A DNA stretch of 64,000 nt. It comes from Paludibacteraceae bacterium (lineage in GTDB: Bacteria > Bacteroidota > Bacteroidia > Bacteroidales > Paludibacteraceae). Positions 17,209-26,611 of this stretch are shown piece after piece. Numbering within the stretch: position 1 is the first letter of the stretch; the number at the start of each line of letters is the position of its first letter. The DNA lies in the NCBI GenBank assembly GCA_016302585.1, contig JAEDNI010000001.1:1-64000 (forward strand), written 5' to 3'. Made by a program: the position numbers and the translations under genes. Under the pieces are notes generated by a model that saw only the letters and a program-made list of their open reading frames with translations, made no database searches and was not told where the DNA came from.

Positions 17209-18875
17209 ACGAAACACGGGAAATAGGATGGATATGGATAGGGCTTATGGTCCTTACTCTGCTCTGTTATCCGTTTTCCTATTCTTATGCCAATGACACG
17301 GTGTTAGTGAGCGGCGGTATACAACATGACGGCTTGTTGGATTGGAGTCCTGTAAAGTACCACAGCAACAGTTATCTGGACCTGAGTGTACACTGGCATG
17401 CAGAACGCAAGACGTTCCGAGAGTTACGCGCTACGACCCGATTGGAGTTAACGCAATGGCCGCTATTAGGTTACGAGAGTGATTTCGGCGGACATGGTGT
17501 TGGGCACTTAAGTTTAGAGGCTGCTTTCACTTGGGGTAAAATCACGATAGGCGATGTATATGGGCAGTTCGGATCGGGTCTGATTCTGGATCTATACGAG
17601 GACCGTGGCATTGGTATCGATGGAGCGCTACGCGGTGCGAAGATAACATTAGAGCCGTATAAAGGTATTCAGTTGCAAATGATAGGCGGTAAACAGCGAC
17701 GTTATTGGAGTTGCTATAAAGACCATGCCTGGGGCTGGAACTACACCCGCGATGCGACGATAGGCGGCGATGCGGAGATACATATTGAGCAATGGGTACC
17801 GAAGATGCAAGCGCTGGATATGCGTTGGATGCTTGGCGGCAGTTATGTATCGAAATACGAGGCACCAGACACTATTATTGTGCCACAAGCCGGGGCGTTA
17901 TACATGTATAACCTACCTCGCTGGGTGGGAGCCGGAGATGTACGGACGGAATGGCAGATGAAGGATGTGAACCTATTGATCGAGTACGCACGCAAAGCCA
18001 ATGATCCGTGTTTAGACAACGGATTCAGTTACCGAGACGGTGAAGCTTTGTTCATCAGTGCCGTTTATTCTCGCAAGGGATTTTCCGTATTGGCCCAAGT
18101 GAAGCGTACGGATAATATGACATTTCGCTCCGAACGCATGCGCACGGGTATTGCCGGACGACTGAATCACATGCCGGCTTTCGCGGAGCAACACACCTAT
18201 GCCTTAGCGGCGATGTATCCCTACGTAACGCAGTACAACAGCGGTGAGTGGGCATTTCAAGCGACCTTGCGCTATACATGGCCGCGCAAGACGAAGATGG
18301 GTGGAAAATATGGCACGACGATTAAAGTGAGTGCGGCTCATATTCGCGGATTGGCAGCCCCCGGCAGTTGGGATATCGATAAGACGAATGAGGGCGAGTA
18401 TTATACGGATGTCAATATCGAGTTGAATAAGCGCATAGCGAAACGCTGGTGGCTTAACGCGATGCTGATGTACCAGAATTACAACCAGAAGATTATTGAA
18501 GGGCATGGTAGTTTTATTCGTTCCGGTATTGCGGTTGTAGACGCTCGTTATCAAGTGAACAACAATATCTCCATGCGAGGAGAATTACAATATATGTATT
18601 CACCCGATTACAGGGGACAGTGGGTGTTTGCATTATATGAATTAAGTCTCTATCATCACTGGATGATCAGTGGTGAATGGAAGTATAACATAGGTGGTGC
18701 GGCAGAGGCAACCCATGAACACTTCTACACGGCGGCGTTGACATACACCCATGGTGCACATCGCGCGATGGTAGGTTACACGAAGACGCAAGAAGGTTTT
18801 CACTGCGCGGGAGGTGTTTGTCGCTATGTACCGAAACAAGAAGGCGTATGCGCAAGTTATTCCTTTACATGGTGA
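17205..18875 (+). CDS. DUF6029-type outer-membrane protein
   Basis: A 556-residue protein with an N-terminal hydrophobic signal (residues about 10-30, ending near SYAND). The body has long runs of alternating strands and many Tyr/Trp residues, as in a large outer-membrane barrel. The C-terminal segment EGFHCAGGVCRYVPKQEGV, ending in SYSFTW, is characteristic of what I recognise as DUF6029 in Bacteroidota, including a conserved Cys pair. The ApbE-thioredoxin-DUF6029-Omp28 order suggests a surface redox or secretion-related complex. Function is not known. Confidence 0.78.
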   Translation: MNETREIGWIWIGLMVLTLLCYPFSYSYANDTVLVSGGIQHDGLLDWSPVKYHSNSYLDLSVHWHAERKTFRELRATTRLELTQWPLLGYESDFGGHGVGHLSLEAAFTWGKITIGDVYGQFGSGLILDLYEDRGIGIDGALRGAKITLEPYKGIQLQMIGGKQRRYWSCYKDHAWGWNYTRDATIGGDAEIHIEQWVPKMQALDMRWMLGGSYVSKYEAPDTIIVPQAGALYMYNLPRWVGAGDVRTEWQMKDVNLLIEYARKANDPCLDNGFSYRDGEALFISAVYSRKGFSVLAQVKRTDNMTFRSERMRTGIAGRLNHMPAFAEQHTYALAAMYPYVTQYNSGEWAFQATLRYTWPRKTKMGGKYGTTIKVSAAHIRGLAAPGSWDIDKTNEGEYYTDVNIELNKRIAKRWWLNAMLMYQNYNQKIIEGHGSFIRSGIAVVDARYQVNNNISMRGELQYMYSPDYRGQWVFALYELSLYHHWMISGEWKYNIGGAAEATHEHFYTAALTYTHGAHRAMVGYTKTQEGFHCAGGVCRYVPKQEGVCASYSFTW

Positions 18876-19648
18876 TTGGTCTGCTTTGCAGTTGCGAAGT
18901 GATCAAGGAGGAAGATCGGTTGATTCCGGTTCCTACCCCTGTGACCAATAGTCGCACGCATGTACTATTGGAGTACACGGGTTTTCGCTGCGTCAACTGT
19001 CCCACTGCTGCGCAGACAGCGCAAGCGCTGCAGGAGTTATATGGCGAGCAGTTGATTGTGGTGGCACTGCATCCGGCTTCAAATCCTTTCACGCAGGGTT
19101 TATATGATTACACCTGTCCGGAAGCAGACAGTTTATACCTCTACATGGGCGGCACAGCCACCACACCATTCCCTGCGGGGAACATCGACCTGCAAGCGAC
19201 TGATAATCGATATTTCTATGACTACAACGAGTGGTCAGGAGAGTTGATTCGCGCCATGCAGCAAGATACGATATGGCCGTATTTAGGCGTAACGACTGAA
19301 ACGGATATCGAACAGCAGACGATAGACGTAGAGGTATTGGCATACTCAGAAAAAGCCTTAGACACTCGTTTGGCAATCTGGTTGGTTGAAGACAGTATCC
19401 ATGGTGCTCAAGCGATGCCGGATGGGTCGGTTAACACCGATTATTACCATCGACATGTACTACGTGCGGCGTTGAACGGGTGCCCATGGGGAGAACCGAT
19501 ATTGCTGCAGAACACGGCCTCGCAGTACAAGTACACGATGCCGATACCCGCTCGGTGCAATGCAGCGAACTGTCATATCGTGGCACTTTTATTAGATCAA
19601 GATAACTATCGAATATTACAAGCATATGAAACGAATTTGGATGATTAG
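18848..19648 (+). CDS. Omp28-related lipoprotein with CxxC motif
   Basis: A predicted lipoprotein of 266 residues starting MRKLFLYMVIGLLCSC at 18848, inside the end of the DUF6029 gene (28-base overlap); the frame is open ten codons further up but lacks a signal there. After the lipidation Cys comes LLEYTGFRCVNCPTAAQTA, the Omp28 signature with a thioredoxin-like CVNC pair (about residue 48). The rest resembles the thioredoxin-like fold of Omp28 proteins with extra strands. It precedes a secreted protein and a second Omp28-type gene. Confidence 0.85.
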   Translation: MRKLFLYMVIGLLCSCEVIKEEDRLIPVPTPVTNSRTHVLLEYTGFRCVNCPTAAQTAQALQELYGEQLIVVALHPASNPFTQGLYDYTCPEADSLYLYMGGTATTPFPAGNIDLQATDNRYFYDYNEWSGELIRAMQQDTIWPYLGVTTETDIEQQTIDVEVLAYSEKALDTRLAIWLVEDSIHGAQAMPDGSVNTDYYHRHVLRAALNGCPWGEPILLQNTASQYKYTMPIPARCNAANCHIVALLLDQDNYRILQAYETNLDD

Positions 19649-20159
19649 TGCAGTATTCTGCATGATGACCATGAGTGCACAAGCCATCGAAGTGGAAGTA
19701 GACGGACAAGGAGAAGTGCCGGAAGGAGAAGGCCTGGAGTTCACCGTGAATGAGGCCAGTATTGACCCGCTTTCGGGTCTCCCTGTGATGGGCGTAGAAG
19801 GAACGCTGATCAGCAGCGGTGCCCTGCAGGTAAGTATCACGCGTTCGTCAACCGGCTTGACAGATGAGTTCTGTTGCGCAGGGCAATGCCAGGCCGGAAA
19901 TGGCGAAACGACACAGTTACTGAATTATAATCCGTCGGATTTTGCGACCTGGTATATACATTATAATCCGGCAGCAGGATCGAATGAAACCATCACTTAT
20001 ACCTTCAAGGATACAGAAGGCAGCCTGACGCTGACAGTGCACTTTAACTACGAATCGCAGGACGTGGAGCAAGTTTCCGATACCTACAAGGGTACGCAGA
20101 AGATACTGAAGGACGGCATAGTACTTATCATAAAAGATGATAAGGTTTATCATTTATGA
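19626..20159 (+). CDS. Secreted protein with a truncated type IX-like tail
   Basis: A 177-residue exported protein (signal MKRIWMISAVFCMMTMSAQA) of unknown function, sandwiched between two Omp28-type genes and overlapping the first by 23 bases. It has a Cys-containing patch EFCCAGQCQAG and a strand-rich NYNPSDFATWYIHYNP region. The C-terminus QKILKDGIVLIIKDDKVYHL resembles the core of the short sorting tail at the end of the nuclease at 40230 (KVIKNGQIFILRGGRTYTL), but lacks the final TGQEVR-like part. Whether it is a sorting signal is open. Confidence 0.75.
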   Translation: MKRIWMISAVFCMMTMSAQAIEVEVDGQGEVPEGEGLEFTVNEASIDPLSGLPVMGVEGTLISSGALQVSITRSSTGLTDEFCCAGQCQAGNGETTQLLNYNPSDFATWYIHYNPAAGSNETITYTFKDTEGSLTLTVHFNYESQDVEQVSDTYKGTQKILKDGIVLIIKDDKVYHL

Positions 20160-20185
20160 TTTGAGATTTTAAAATTTTTATCGAT

Positions 20186-21550
20186 ATGAAACGTTTATTT
20201 ATAGCTTTGTTGAGCTTAGCCGCTTTGACATTCACAGCATGTAACACTAACAATCCAGACGGACCGGTTCCTGATTCGTTCCCGAAGAAACACTTGATTG
20301 AAGAATTCACGGGTCAAGGCTGTGGTTATTGCCCTTATGGTATGAATTGTATCAGTGACTTCACTGCCAATGACACCAATTTCATCGTTATACTGCATCA
20401 CTATGGTTACAAGCAAGATCACTTTACGGTAAGCGGCAGTAAAACCATCACCAATACTTTGGGCGTAAACGGTGCTCCGAGTATGACTATTGACCGAGCC
20501 AAGACAAAGACTGAAAAAGGTAGCCAAACGGTTTTCCACCCGGGTTATCTGCCTACGACAGATAAGGCTCAGTTTGCTACCACGACCTATGCATCAATCG
20601 AGATAAAGAACAGTTACAATCCCGATTCGCGTGTGCTGACAGCACGTATCTCGGGTGCAGTTTGCACCAATGATCATCCGGAATTGTATCTGACTATTAT
20701 GGTCAAAGAGTCCGGCATGCTGGACGTTCAAGCTGACTATTTAGGCAGTTTCGAAGGTTGGAAAGAATTCCGTCATACCAATGCTGTTCGCGCTTTTCTG
20801 ACGGACGCCAAGGGTGATGTAGTTACGATAAAAAAGCAACGTTACGAAACTGAATACTCGGTGGTATTGGATGATAACTGGGTTCCGGAGAACTGTATGG
20901 TTGTTGCTATTCTGAGCGAGAACTTCAAGCCAATTATTCAGGCGGAGGAACGTCCGGTGATAGAGGGTACCACAGGTGGTGCAGATATTGAGTGTGGAGG
21001 AGTGACCCCGTATCCGGTAGCCGACTATTACCCGGAGCCGAGTGCCACGTATGGCCCCAGTGTGTATTCGGGAAAAGAAGCCGATACCCTGACCATCTCT
21101 CAAACAGCGATTACCGGACGAGAGTCAGATATCAATGAATGGACCATCATGGCTGCAGATCCGGATGGTAATGTTAAGGTAAACGGAACGCGTTGTATTC
21201 CGTTCGTATATCTATATTTATATGTTGCTTCGGATGCTACTACTCTTCCGACAGGCACGTATGAGTTGAATCGTTCGGGTCAAATTGGAACGGCATACGC
21301 CGGTTATCGCAACGATGAGCTTCAGCAATTGGAAGGATGTATCTTCTATTACACCGGAAGAAGTTCATACAGACAAGGTCATCTGGATCCAAAGGCGACA
21401 TGGATGATTGCAGATGGTACACTCACCATTACAGAAGAGGGATGGGAACTGATTGGTCATACCCGAAACGGAGCGGATATCCATTTGGTAGGTTCCACAC
21501 CTATCAAAGATGTCAATGCTTCTGCTCCTGCTAAACTGAAGAGGTTATGA
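20186..21550 (+). CDS. Omp28-related lipoprotein, second copy
   Basis: A 454-residue lipoprotein (MKRLFIALLSLAALTFTAC, lipobox ending at Cys 19). KKHLIEEFTGQGCGYCPYGMN holds the Omp28 CxxC (CGYC, about residues 46-49), and GVNGAPSMTIDR supplies a cis-Pro-like GAPS segment, so the N-terminal half is thioredoxin-like. A C-terminal half of about 200 residues is extra relative to the copy at 18848. Its stop overlaps dnaE by 4 bases, physically coupling this surface cluster to replication and folate genes. Confidence 0.85.
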   Translation: MKRLFIALLSLAALTFTACNTNNPDGPVPDSFPKKHLIEEFTGQGCGYCPYGMNCISDFTANDTNFIVILHHYGYKQDHFTVSGSKTITNTLGVNGAPSMTIDRAKTKTEKGSQTVFHPGYLPTTDKAQFATTTYASIEIKNSYNPDSRVLTARISGAVCTNDHPELYLTIMVKESGMLDVQADYLGSFEGWKEFRHTNAVRAFLTDAKGDVVTIKKQRYETEYSVVLDDNWVPENCMVVAILSENFKPIIQAEERPVIEGTTGGADIECGGVTPYPVADYYPEPSATYGPSVYSGKEADTLTISQTAITGRESDINEWTIMAADPDGNVKVNGTRCIPFVYLYLYVASDATTLPTGTYELNRSGQIGTAYAGYRNDELQQLEGCIFYYTGRSSYRQGHLDPKATWMIADGTLTITEEGWELIGHTRNGADIHLVGSTPIKDVNASAPAKLKRL

Positions 21551-24500
21551 GTTTTACCCACTTACATGTCCACTCTCATTACTCGCTCTTAGACGGATTG
21601 TCGAAGGTCGAGGAGATCGTTGATAAGTGTATTGCCTCCGGGATGAACTCGGTGGCATTGACCGACCATGGTAACATGTACGGAATCAAGGATCTGCTTG
21701 ACTATTGCAAGAAAATCAACAAAGCACGTAAAGAGGATGGTTTAGAGCCATTCAAGCCGATCGTAGGATGCGAGGCATACTGTGCTCGTCGCGGTCGTTT
21801 ATCCAAGAAAGAGGATAAAGCGGTGAACGCAGAAGGGCGCACATATGTCATCGATCGTTCAGGTTGGCACCTGATCCTACTGGCGAAGAACATGGAGGGT
21901 TATCATAACTTATGCCGATTGGTATCACATGGCTATATGTCCGATGCGTTCTATCATACGCCGCGTATCGATAAAGAACTATTGGAGAAATGGCATGAAG
22001 GGATTATCTGCAGTTCGGCCTGTCTGGGTGGCGAGTTACCACAGAAAGTGTTGGATGGCCTTGCGAAAAACGACTTCAGCGAAGCGGAAGAGACTATTCA
22101 ATGGTTTAAGAACCTCTTTGGCGAAGATTATTATATCGAGCTACAGCGCCATGAGACGCAGAAACCAGGTGGAGACCAAGAGGTATATGAACGTCAGAAA
22201 CAGGTCAACCCTGTGCTTATTGAGTTAGCACGCAAACACGGCGTGAAGATCATTGCCACCAACGATAGTCACTTTGTGAATGAAGAGGATGCAGAGGCGC
22301 ATGATCGATTGATATGCCTCAGCACAAACCACTATGTGAATGATATCAATCGTATGCACTATACGAAGCAGGAGTGGCTTAAGACACCGGAGGAAATGGA
22401 GGCTATCTTCAACGATATACCCGAAGCTATCACGAATACACAGGAGATCGCAGATAAGGTAGAGATATACAATATCGATCACGATCCTATCATGCCGAAG
22501 TTCGATATCCCGGCTTCGTTCGGTAAAGAGGAAGATTATCCGGATCGACTGGCTTTCGAAGCCGCATACCTGCGTCACTTGACGATGGAAGGCGCGCTGG
22601 AGCGCTACGGCAAAGAGCGATTGGAGACCGATGAGGTGCTCAAAGAGCGAATTGAATTCGAGTTGAACACCATCATCTCGATGGGTTTCCCGGGCTATTT
22701 CCTGATCGTGATGGATTTCATTCGTGCGGCCCGTGAAGAACTGGATGTCAGTGTGGGGCCCGGACGTGGATCGGCTGCCGGATCGGTAGTAGCGTACTGT
22801 TTAAAGATCACTGACCTGGATCCGCTGAAATATGATTTACTGTTCGAGCGATTCTTGAATCCGGACCGTATCTCTTTGCCGGATATCGATACGGACTTCG
22901 AAGATTGCGGTCGCGGTAAAGTGCTGGATTACGTGAGTCGTAAATACGGCGAGACACATGTGGCACATATCGTGACATACGGTAAGATGGCAACCAAATC
23001 GGCTTTGGCGGATGTAGGACGTGTGCAACAGGTGCCCCTTGCTTTTGTGAATGAATTAAAGGGCTACGTACCAGATCGTGATTTCCCGGATACGGTATTA
23101 AAGAGTCTACCTCCCGGCGCCAAGAAGCCGAAGGTGAACTTGAAAAACTGCTATAAGTACATCGATGAGTTAAAACGCGAGTACGAGACAGGTGATCCGA
23201 ATACCCGCTCGATGTTGGAATACGCGGCTCGCCTGGAAGGTACGATTCGTCAAGTAGGTGTGCATGCCTGCGGAGTGATCATCGGCGCGGATGACTTGAC
23301 CAACTTCGCGCCGCTGAGTTCGGTAGAAGATAAGAACAGCAAGAAACGTGTGCTGGTAACGGAATACGACGGACATGTGGTAGAGAGTGTTGGTCTAATT
23401 AAGATGGACTTCCTCGGCCTCATCACCTTGACCATCATCAAGGAATGTCTGCGAAACGTCAAGAAAGCACGCGGTATTGATATCGACATCGATCATATAC
23501 CCATTGATGATGAGTTGACCTATAAGTTGTTCCAAGAGGGACGAACGGTAGCAGTGTTCCAGTTTGAGTCGGCAGGTATGCAGAAATACCTGCGCGAACT
23601 GCAGCCAACCGTAATCGGTGACTTAATCGCCATGAATGCCCTTTATCGACCGGGACCGATGGATTATATCCCGCAGTTCATCAAGCGTAAACAGGGTATC
23701 GAGCCTGTGACGTACGATATACCAGTGATGGAGAAATACCTCAAAGACACCTATGGTGTGACGGTATATCAGGAGCAAGTGATGTTGCTGAGTCGATTGC
23801 TGGCTAACTTCACCCGCGGCGAGAGTGATAAACTCCGTAAGGCTATGGGTAAGAAGCAGATGGATGTATTGGCGTCACTGCAGGATAAGTTTATGTCCGG
23901 CGGCAAGGCGAACGGACACGACGAAAAGGTGCTGACGAAAATATGGGAAGACTGGAAGAAATTCGCCTCCTATGCATTTAATAAGTCGCATGCCGCTTGC
24001 TACTCCTGGGTGGCTTATCAGACAGGATACCTCAAAGCGCACTACCCTGCTGAGTTCATGGCAGCGAACCTCACCGTCCACAAAGACGACATCAAGGAAG
24101 TGACGAAACTCATGGACGAGTGTCGTGCTTTGGGGCTGAGTGTATTAGAGCCTGATGTGAATGAATCCGAGTTATCGTTTACGGTAAATAGCAAGGGTGC
24201 AATCCGATTTGGTCTGGGTGGCATCAAGGGTGTAGGTGAAGGAGCAGTAGAAGCCATCATCAGCGAACGGGAGAAAAACGGTAAATACACCAGTATCTTT
24301 GATTTCCTCGAGCGTGTGAACCTGCAAAGTTGTAATAAGAAGACTATTGAAAATCTGGCTAAAGCGGGTGCTTTCGAATGCTTCGATGACATCTACCGAG
24401 AACAGTTCTTCGGCACAGATGAAATCGGTAACACTGGTCTGGAGTTGCTAATGAACTACGGCAATAAATGGCAGGCCGACAAAGCAGTTAATTCCAATTC

Positions 24501-25374
24501 GCTCTTCGGCGACTTAGCCGATGCGATTGAGATCAAACATCCGGATCTGCCTCAAGTACCTCGCTGGGACACGATTGAACGACTTAACAAAGAGAAAGAC
24601 CTGATTGGTATCTACCTCTCTGCGCACCCGCTGGATGAGTTCGAATTCGAATTGCGCGAACTTTGCAATGTAACGACGAATGAGTTGTCGCAATTCGAGA
24701 AATGGCGTAAACCGGAGGAACGTGCAGAAGCAGAGAAACGCATTAAAATTGAGTTGGCAGAGAACGATGAAGAAATGGACGAACGTCCTATCATTCCTTC
24801 GGAGTTTATCGCAGCGCATAAGAATCAAGCTTGTCTCTTAGGCGGACTTATCACTTCGGCGGAACAACGCATCAGTCAGAAAGGTAATCCGTACGGACGT
24901 TACACGATAGAGGACTATAGCGGCAGTTATGAGTTTGCGCTCTTCGGCAATGCCTATACCAATTTCGGCCACCTATTACTCAAAGACCTGTATGTGCTCG
25001 TGCAAGGCGTTGTTCAACAGCGTGGAGCCGGACAAAAATGGTTCAGAGAAGGGCCTGATGAGAAAGCGGAGTTTGAGTTCGTGGTGCAAAGCGTGGAGAC
25101 ACTCAATGAGACGCAGAAGAAACGCAGTGAAGGTATTCAGATTCGGTTAGCGTTAGAGGCTGTTACACCGGAACTGATCGATGAATTAGCAGATAAAATC
25201 AAAGAAAACCCGGGGCAAGGCCGACTGCATGTGACGGTATTTAACCCGCTGAATAAACAGCAGGTTGCGTTAACCAGTCGATCCCTTCCGATTCATGTTA
25301 CACCACGATTCTATAAATGGTTAGTACTCAAGCGCGCAGAAGACGTATTGGAGTTCGCCGTAAGTGAAAAATAA
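21547..25374 (+). CDS. dnaE: DNA polymerase III alpha subunit
   Basis: The replicative polymerase catalytic subunit, 1275 residues. It begins with a PHP domain (HLHVHSHYSLLDG). The catalytic acidic triad region is SLPDIDTDFED (D446, D448, D450), preceded by VGPGRGSAAGSVV, and AFNKSHAACYSWVAYQTGYLK lies in the fingers region. An OB-fold near residue 1095-1180 (LLGGLITSAEQRISQKGNPYGRYTIED) precedes the C-terminal tau-interaction part. Length and domain order match DnaE1. Confidence 0.97.
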   Translation: MSFTHLHVHSHYSLLDGLSKVEEIVDKCIASGMNSVALTDHGNMYGIKDLLDYCKKINKARKEDGLEPFKPIVGCEAYCARRGRLSKKEDKAVNAEGRTYVIDRSGWHLILLAKNMEGYHNLCRLVSHGYMSDAFYHTPRIDKELLEKWHEGIICSSACLGGELPQKVLDGLAKNDFSEAEETIQWFKNLFGEDYYIELQRHETQKPGGDQEVYERQKQVNPVLIELARKHGVKIIATNDSHFVNEEDAEAHDRLICLSTNHYVNDINRMHYTKQEWLKTPEEMEAIFNDIPEAITNTQEIADKVEIYNIDHDPIMPKFDIPASFGKEEDYPDRLAFEAAYLRHLTMEGALERYGKERLETDEVLKERIEFELNTIISMGFPGYFLIVMDFIRAAREELDVSVGPGRGSAAGSVVAYCLKITDLDPLKYDLLFERFLNPDRISLPDIDTDFEDCGRGKVLDYVSRKYGETHVAHIVTYGKMATKSALADVGRVQQVPLAFVNELKGYVPDRDFPDTVLKSLPPGAKKPKVNLKNCYKYIDELKREYETGDPNTRSMLEYAARLEGTIRQVGVHACGVIIGADDLTNFAPLSSVEDKNSKKRVLVTEYDGHVVESVGLIKMDFLGLITLTIIKECLRNVKKARGIDIDIDHIPIDDELTYKLFQEGRTVAVFQFESAGMQKYLRELQPTVIGDLIAMNALYRPGPMDYIPQFIKRKQGIEPVTYDIPVMEKYLKDTYGVTVYQEQVMLLSRLLANFTRGESDKLRKAMGKKQMDVLASLQDKFMSGGKANGHDEKVLTKIWEDWKKFASYAFNKSHAACYSWVAYQTGYLKAHYPAEFMAANLTVHKDDIKEVTKLMDECRALGLSVLEPDVNESELSFTVNSKGAIRFGLGGIKGVGEGAVEAIISEREKNGKYTSIFDFLERVNLQSCNKKTIENLAKAGAFECFDDIYREQFFGTDEIGNTGLELLMNYGNKWQADKAVNSNSLFGDLADAIEIKHPDLPQVPRWDTIERLNKEKDLIGIYLSAHPLDEFEFELRELCNVTTNELSQFEKWRKPEERAEAEKRIKIELAENDEEMDERPIIPSEFIAAHKNQACLLGGLITSAEQRISQKGNPYGRYTIEDYSGSYEFALFGNAYTNFGHLLLKDLYVLVQGVVQQRGAGQKWFREGPDEKAEFEFVVQSVETLNETQKKRSEGIQIRLALEAVTPELIDELADKIKENPGQGRLHVTVFNPLNKQQVALTSRSLPIHVTPRFYKWLVLKRAEDVLEFAVSEK

Positions 25375-26611
25375 CGTGAATTATAACGAAGCTGTCACAT
25401 ATCTGTATGCGTCTCGTCCACCTTTTCACATGGTGGGTGCAACAGCCTATAAACCGGGATTGGAGAACACGCTCCGGTTGCTGGAACAGGTAGGCAATCC
25501 GCATGAGCAACTGCGTACTATACATGTAGCAGGAACAAACGGAAAGGGTTCGACGTGTCATTTGATTGCCGCAGCCTTGCAGGCCTCCGGACTGAAAGTA
25601 GGATTATTCACCAGTCCGCATCTGGTAAGTTTGACCGAACGCATTCGCATCAATGGACAATCAATACCGGAAGCGGACGTAGCGGCATTTGTGACGAAGC
25701 ACCACGCCCTTTTAGAGGCATTGCAACCTTCGTTCTTCGAAACAATGACGGCCATGGCTTTCGCGTATTTCGTACGCGAGCAAGTAGATATCGCCGTAGT
25801 AGAAGTAGGGTTAGGCGGACGGTTAGACAGCACGAATGTGCTGCACCCTATCCTATCCGTCATCACCAATATCGGGATGGACCATACGGAGTTTTTAGGT
25901 ACTACCTTGACGGCTATTGCCAGTGAGAAAGCAGGGATCATCAAGCCACGCGTGACCTGTATCATCGGCGAGACAAACGAAGAGACGGAGCCGGTGTTTA
26001 GGGAAAGAGCAGCAGAGTGCGAAGCGGAACTCGTCTTTGCCGACCAATGTGAGTATCTGCGTCAGTGTCGAGTTCGTTATGCCACAGAGTGCGAACTCAA
26101 AGGACTGTATCAGGAACATAACCTACAGACGGCTTTTGTGGCCCTGCGTGCATTGCATATCAGGCATGAGGCTATAGCAGAAGGTTTTGCAAATGTATGT
26201 CGTATGACGGGGTTGCGAGGCCGATGGGATACGTTACAAGAACGACCATTGGTGATATGCGACACGGGACATAACAGCCATGGACTGCAATACGTGGCGC
26301 GTCAACTGCAGACACTGCCACACCCGCATATATGGATTGTATTCGGGATGGTGAATGATAAAGACACGGAGGTAGTGATGCACCTTATGCCGCATGGCGA
26401 GCGATACCATTATATCTTCACGACACCGAATACGCAGCGAGCACGCAGCGCACAGGAGATGTTAGAAATATGGGGCAAAGAGGGTATCGCTCTCGAAAAT
26501 CCCAAAGAAGCTATTCAGTTCGCACAGGAGCATGCAGCAGAAGAGGACGCCATCTTTATCGGAGGCAGTAATTACTTAGTATCAGATGCTATATCACGTT
26601 TTACATATTAA
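25364..26611 (+). CDS. folC: Dihydrofolate/folylpolyglutamate synthase
   Basis: Adds glutamate to dihydropteroate and polyglutamylates folates. The 415-residue protein has the Mur-ligase P-loop VAGTNGKGST, the Omega-like loop around FTSPHLVSLTERIRING, and VVEVGLGGRLDSTN and ITNIGMDH motifs. The start is a GTG at 25364, overlapping dnaE by 11 bases; a second GTG at 25376 is just outside dnaE and equally plausible. The gene ends overlapping prmA by 26 bases. Confidence 0.95.
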   Translation: MKNNVNYNEAVTYLYASRPPFHMVGATAYKPGLENTLRLLEQVGNPHEQLRTIHVAGTNGKGSTCHLIAAALQASGLKVGLFTSPHLVSLTERIRINGQSIPEADVAAFVTKHHALLEALQPSFFETMTAMAFAYFVREQVDIAVVEVGLGGRLDSTNVLHPILSVITNIGMDHTEFLGTTLTAIASEKAGIIKPRVTCIIGETNEETEPVFRERAAECEAELVFADQCEYLRQCRVRYATECELKGLYQEHNLQTAFVALRALHIRHEAIAEGFANVCRMTGLRGRWDTLQERPLVICDTGHNSHGLQYVARQLQTLPHPHIWIVFGMVNDKDTEVVMHLMPHGERYHYIFTTPNTQRARSAQEMLEIWGKEGIALENPKEAIQFAQEHAAEEDAIFIGGSNYLVSDAISRFTY

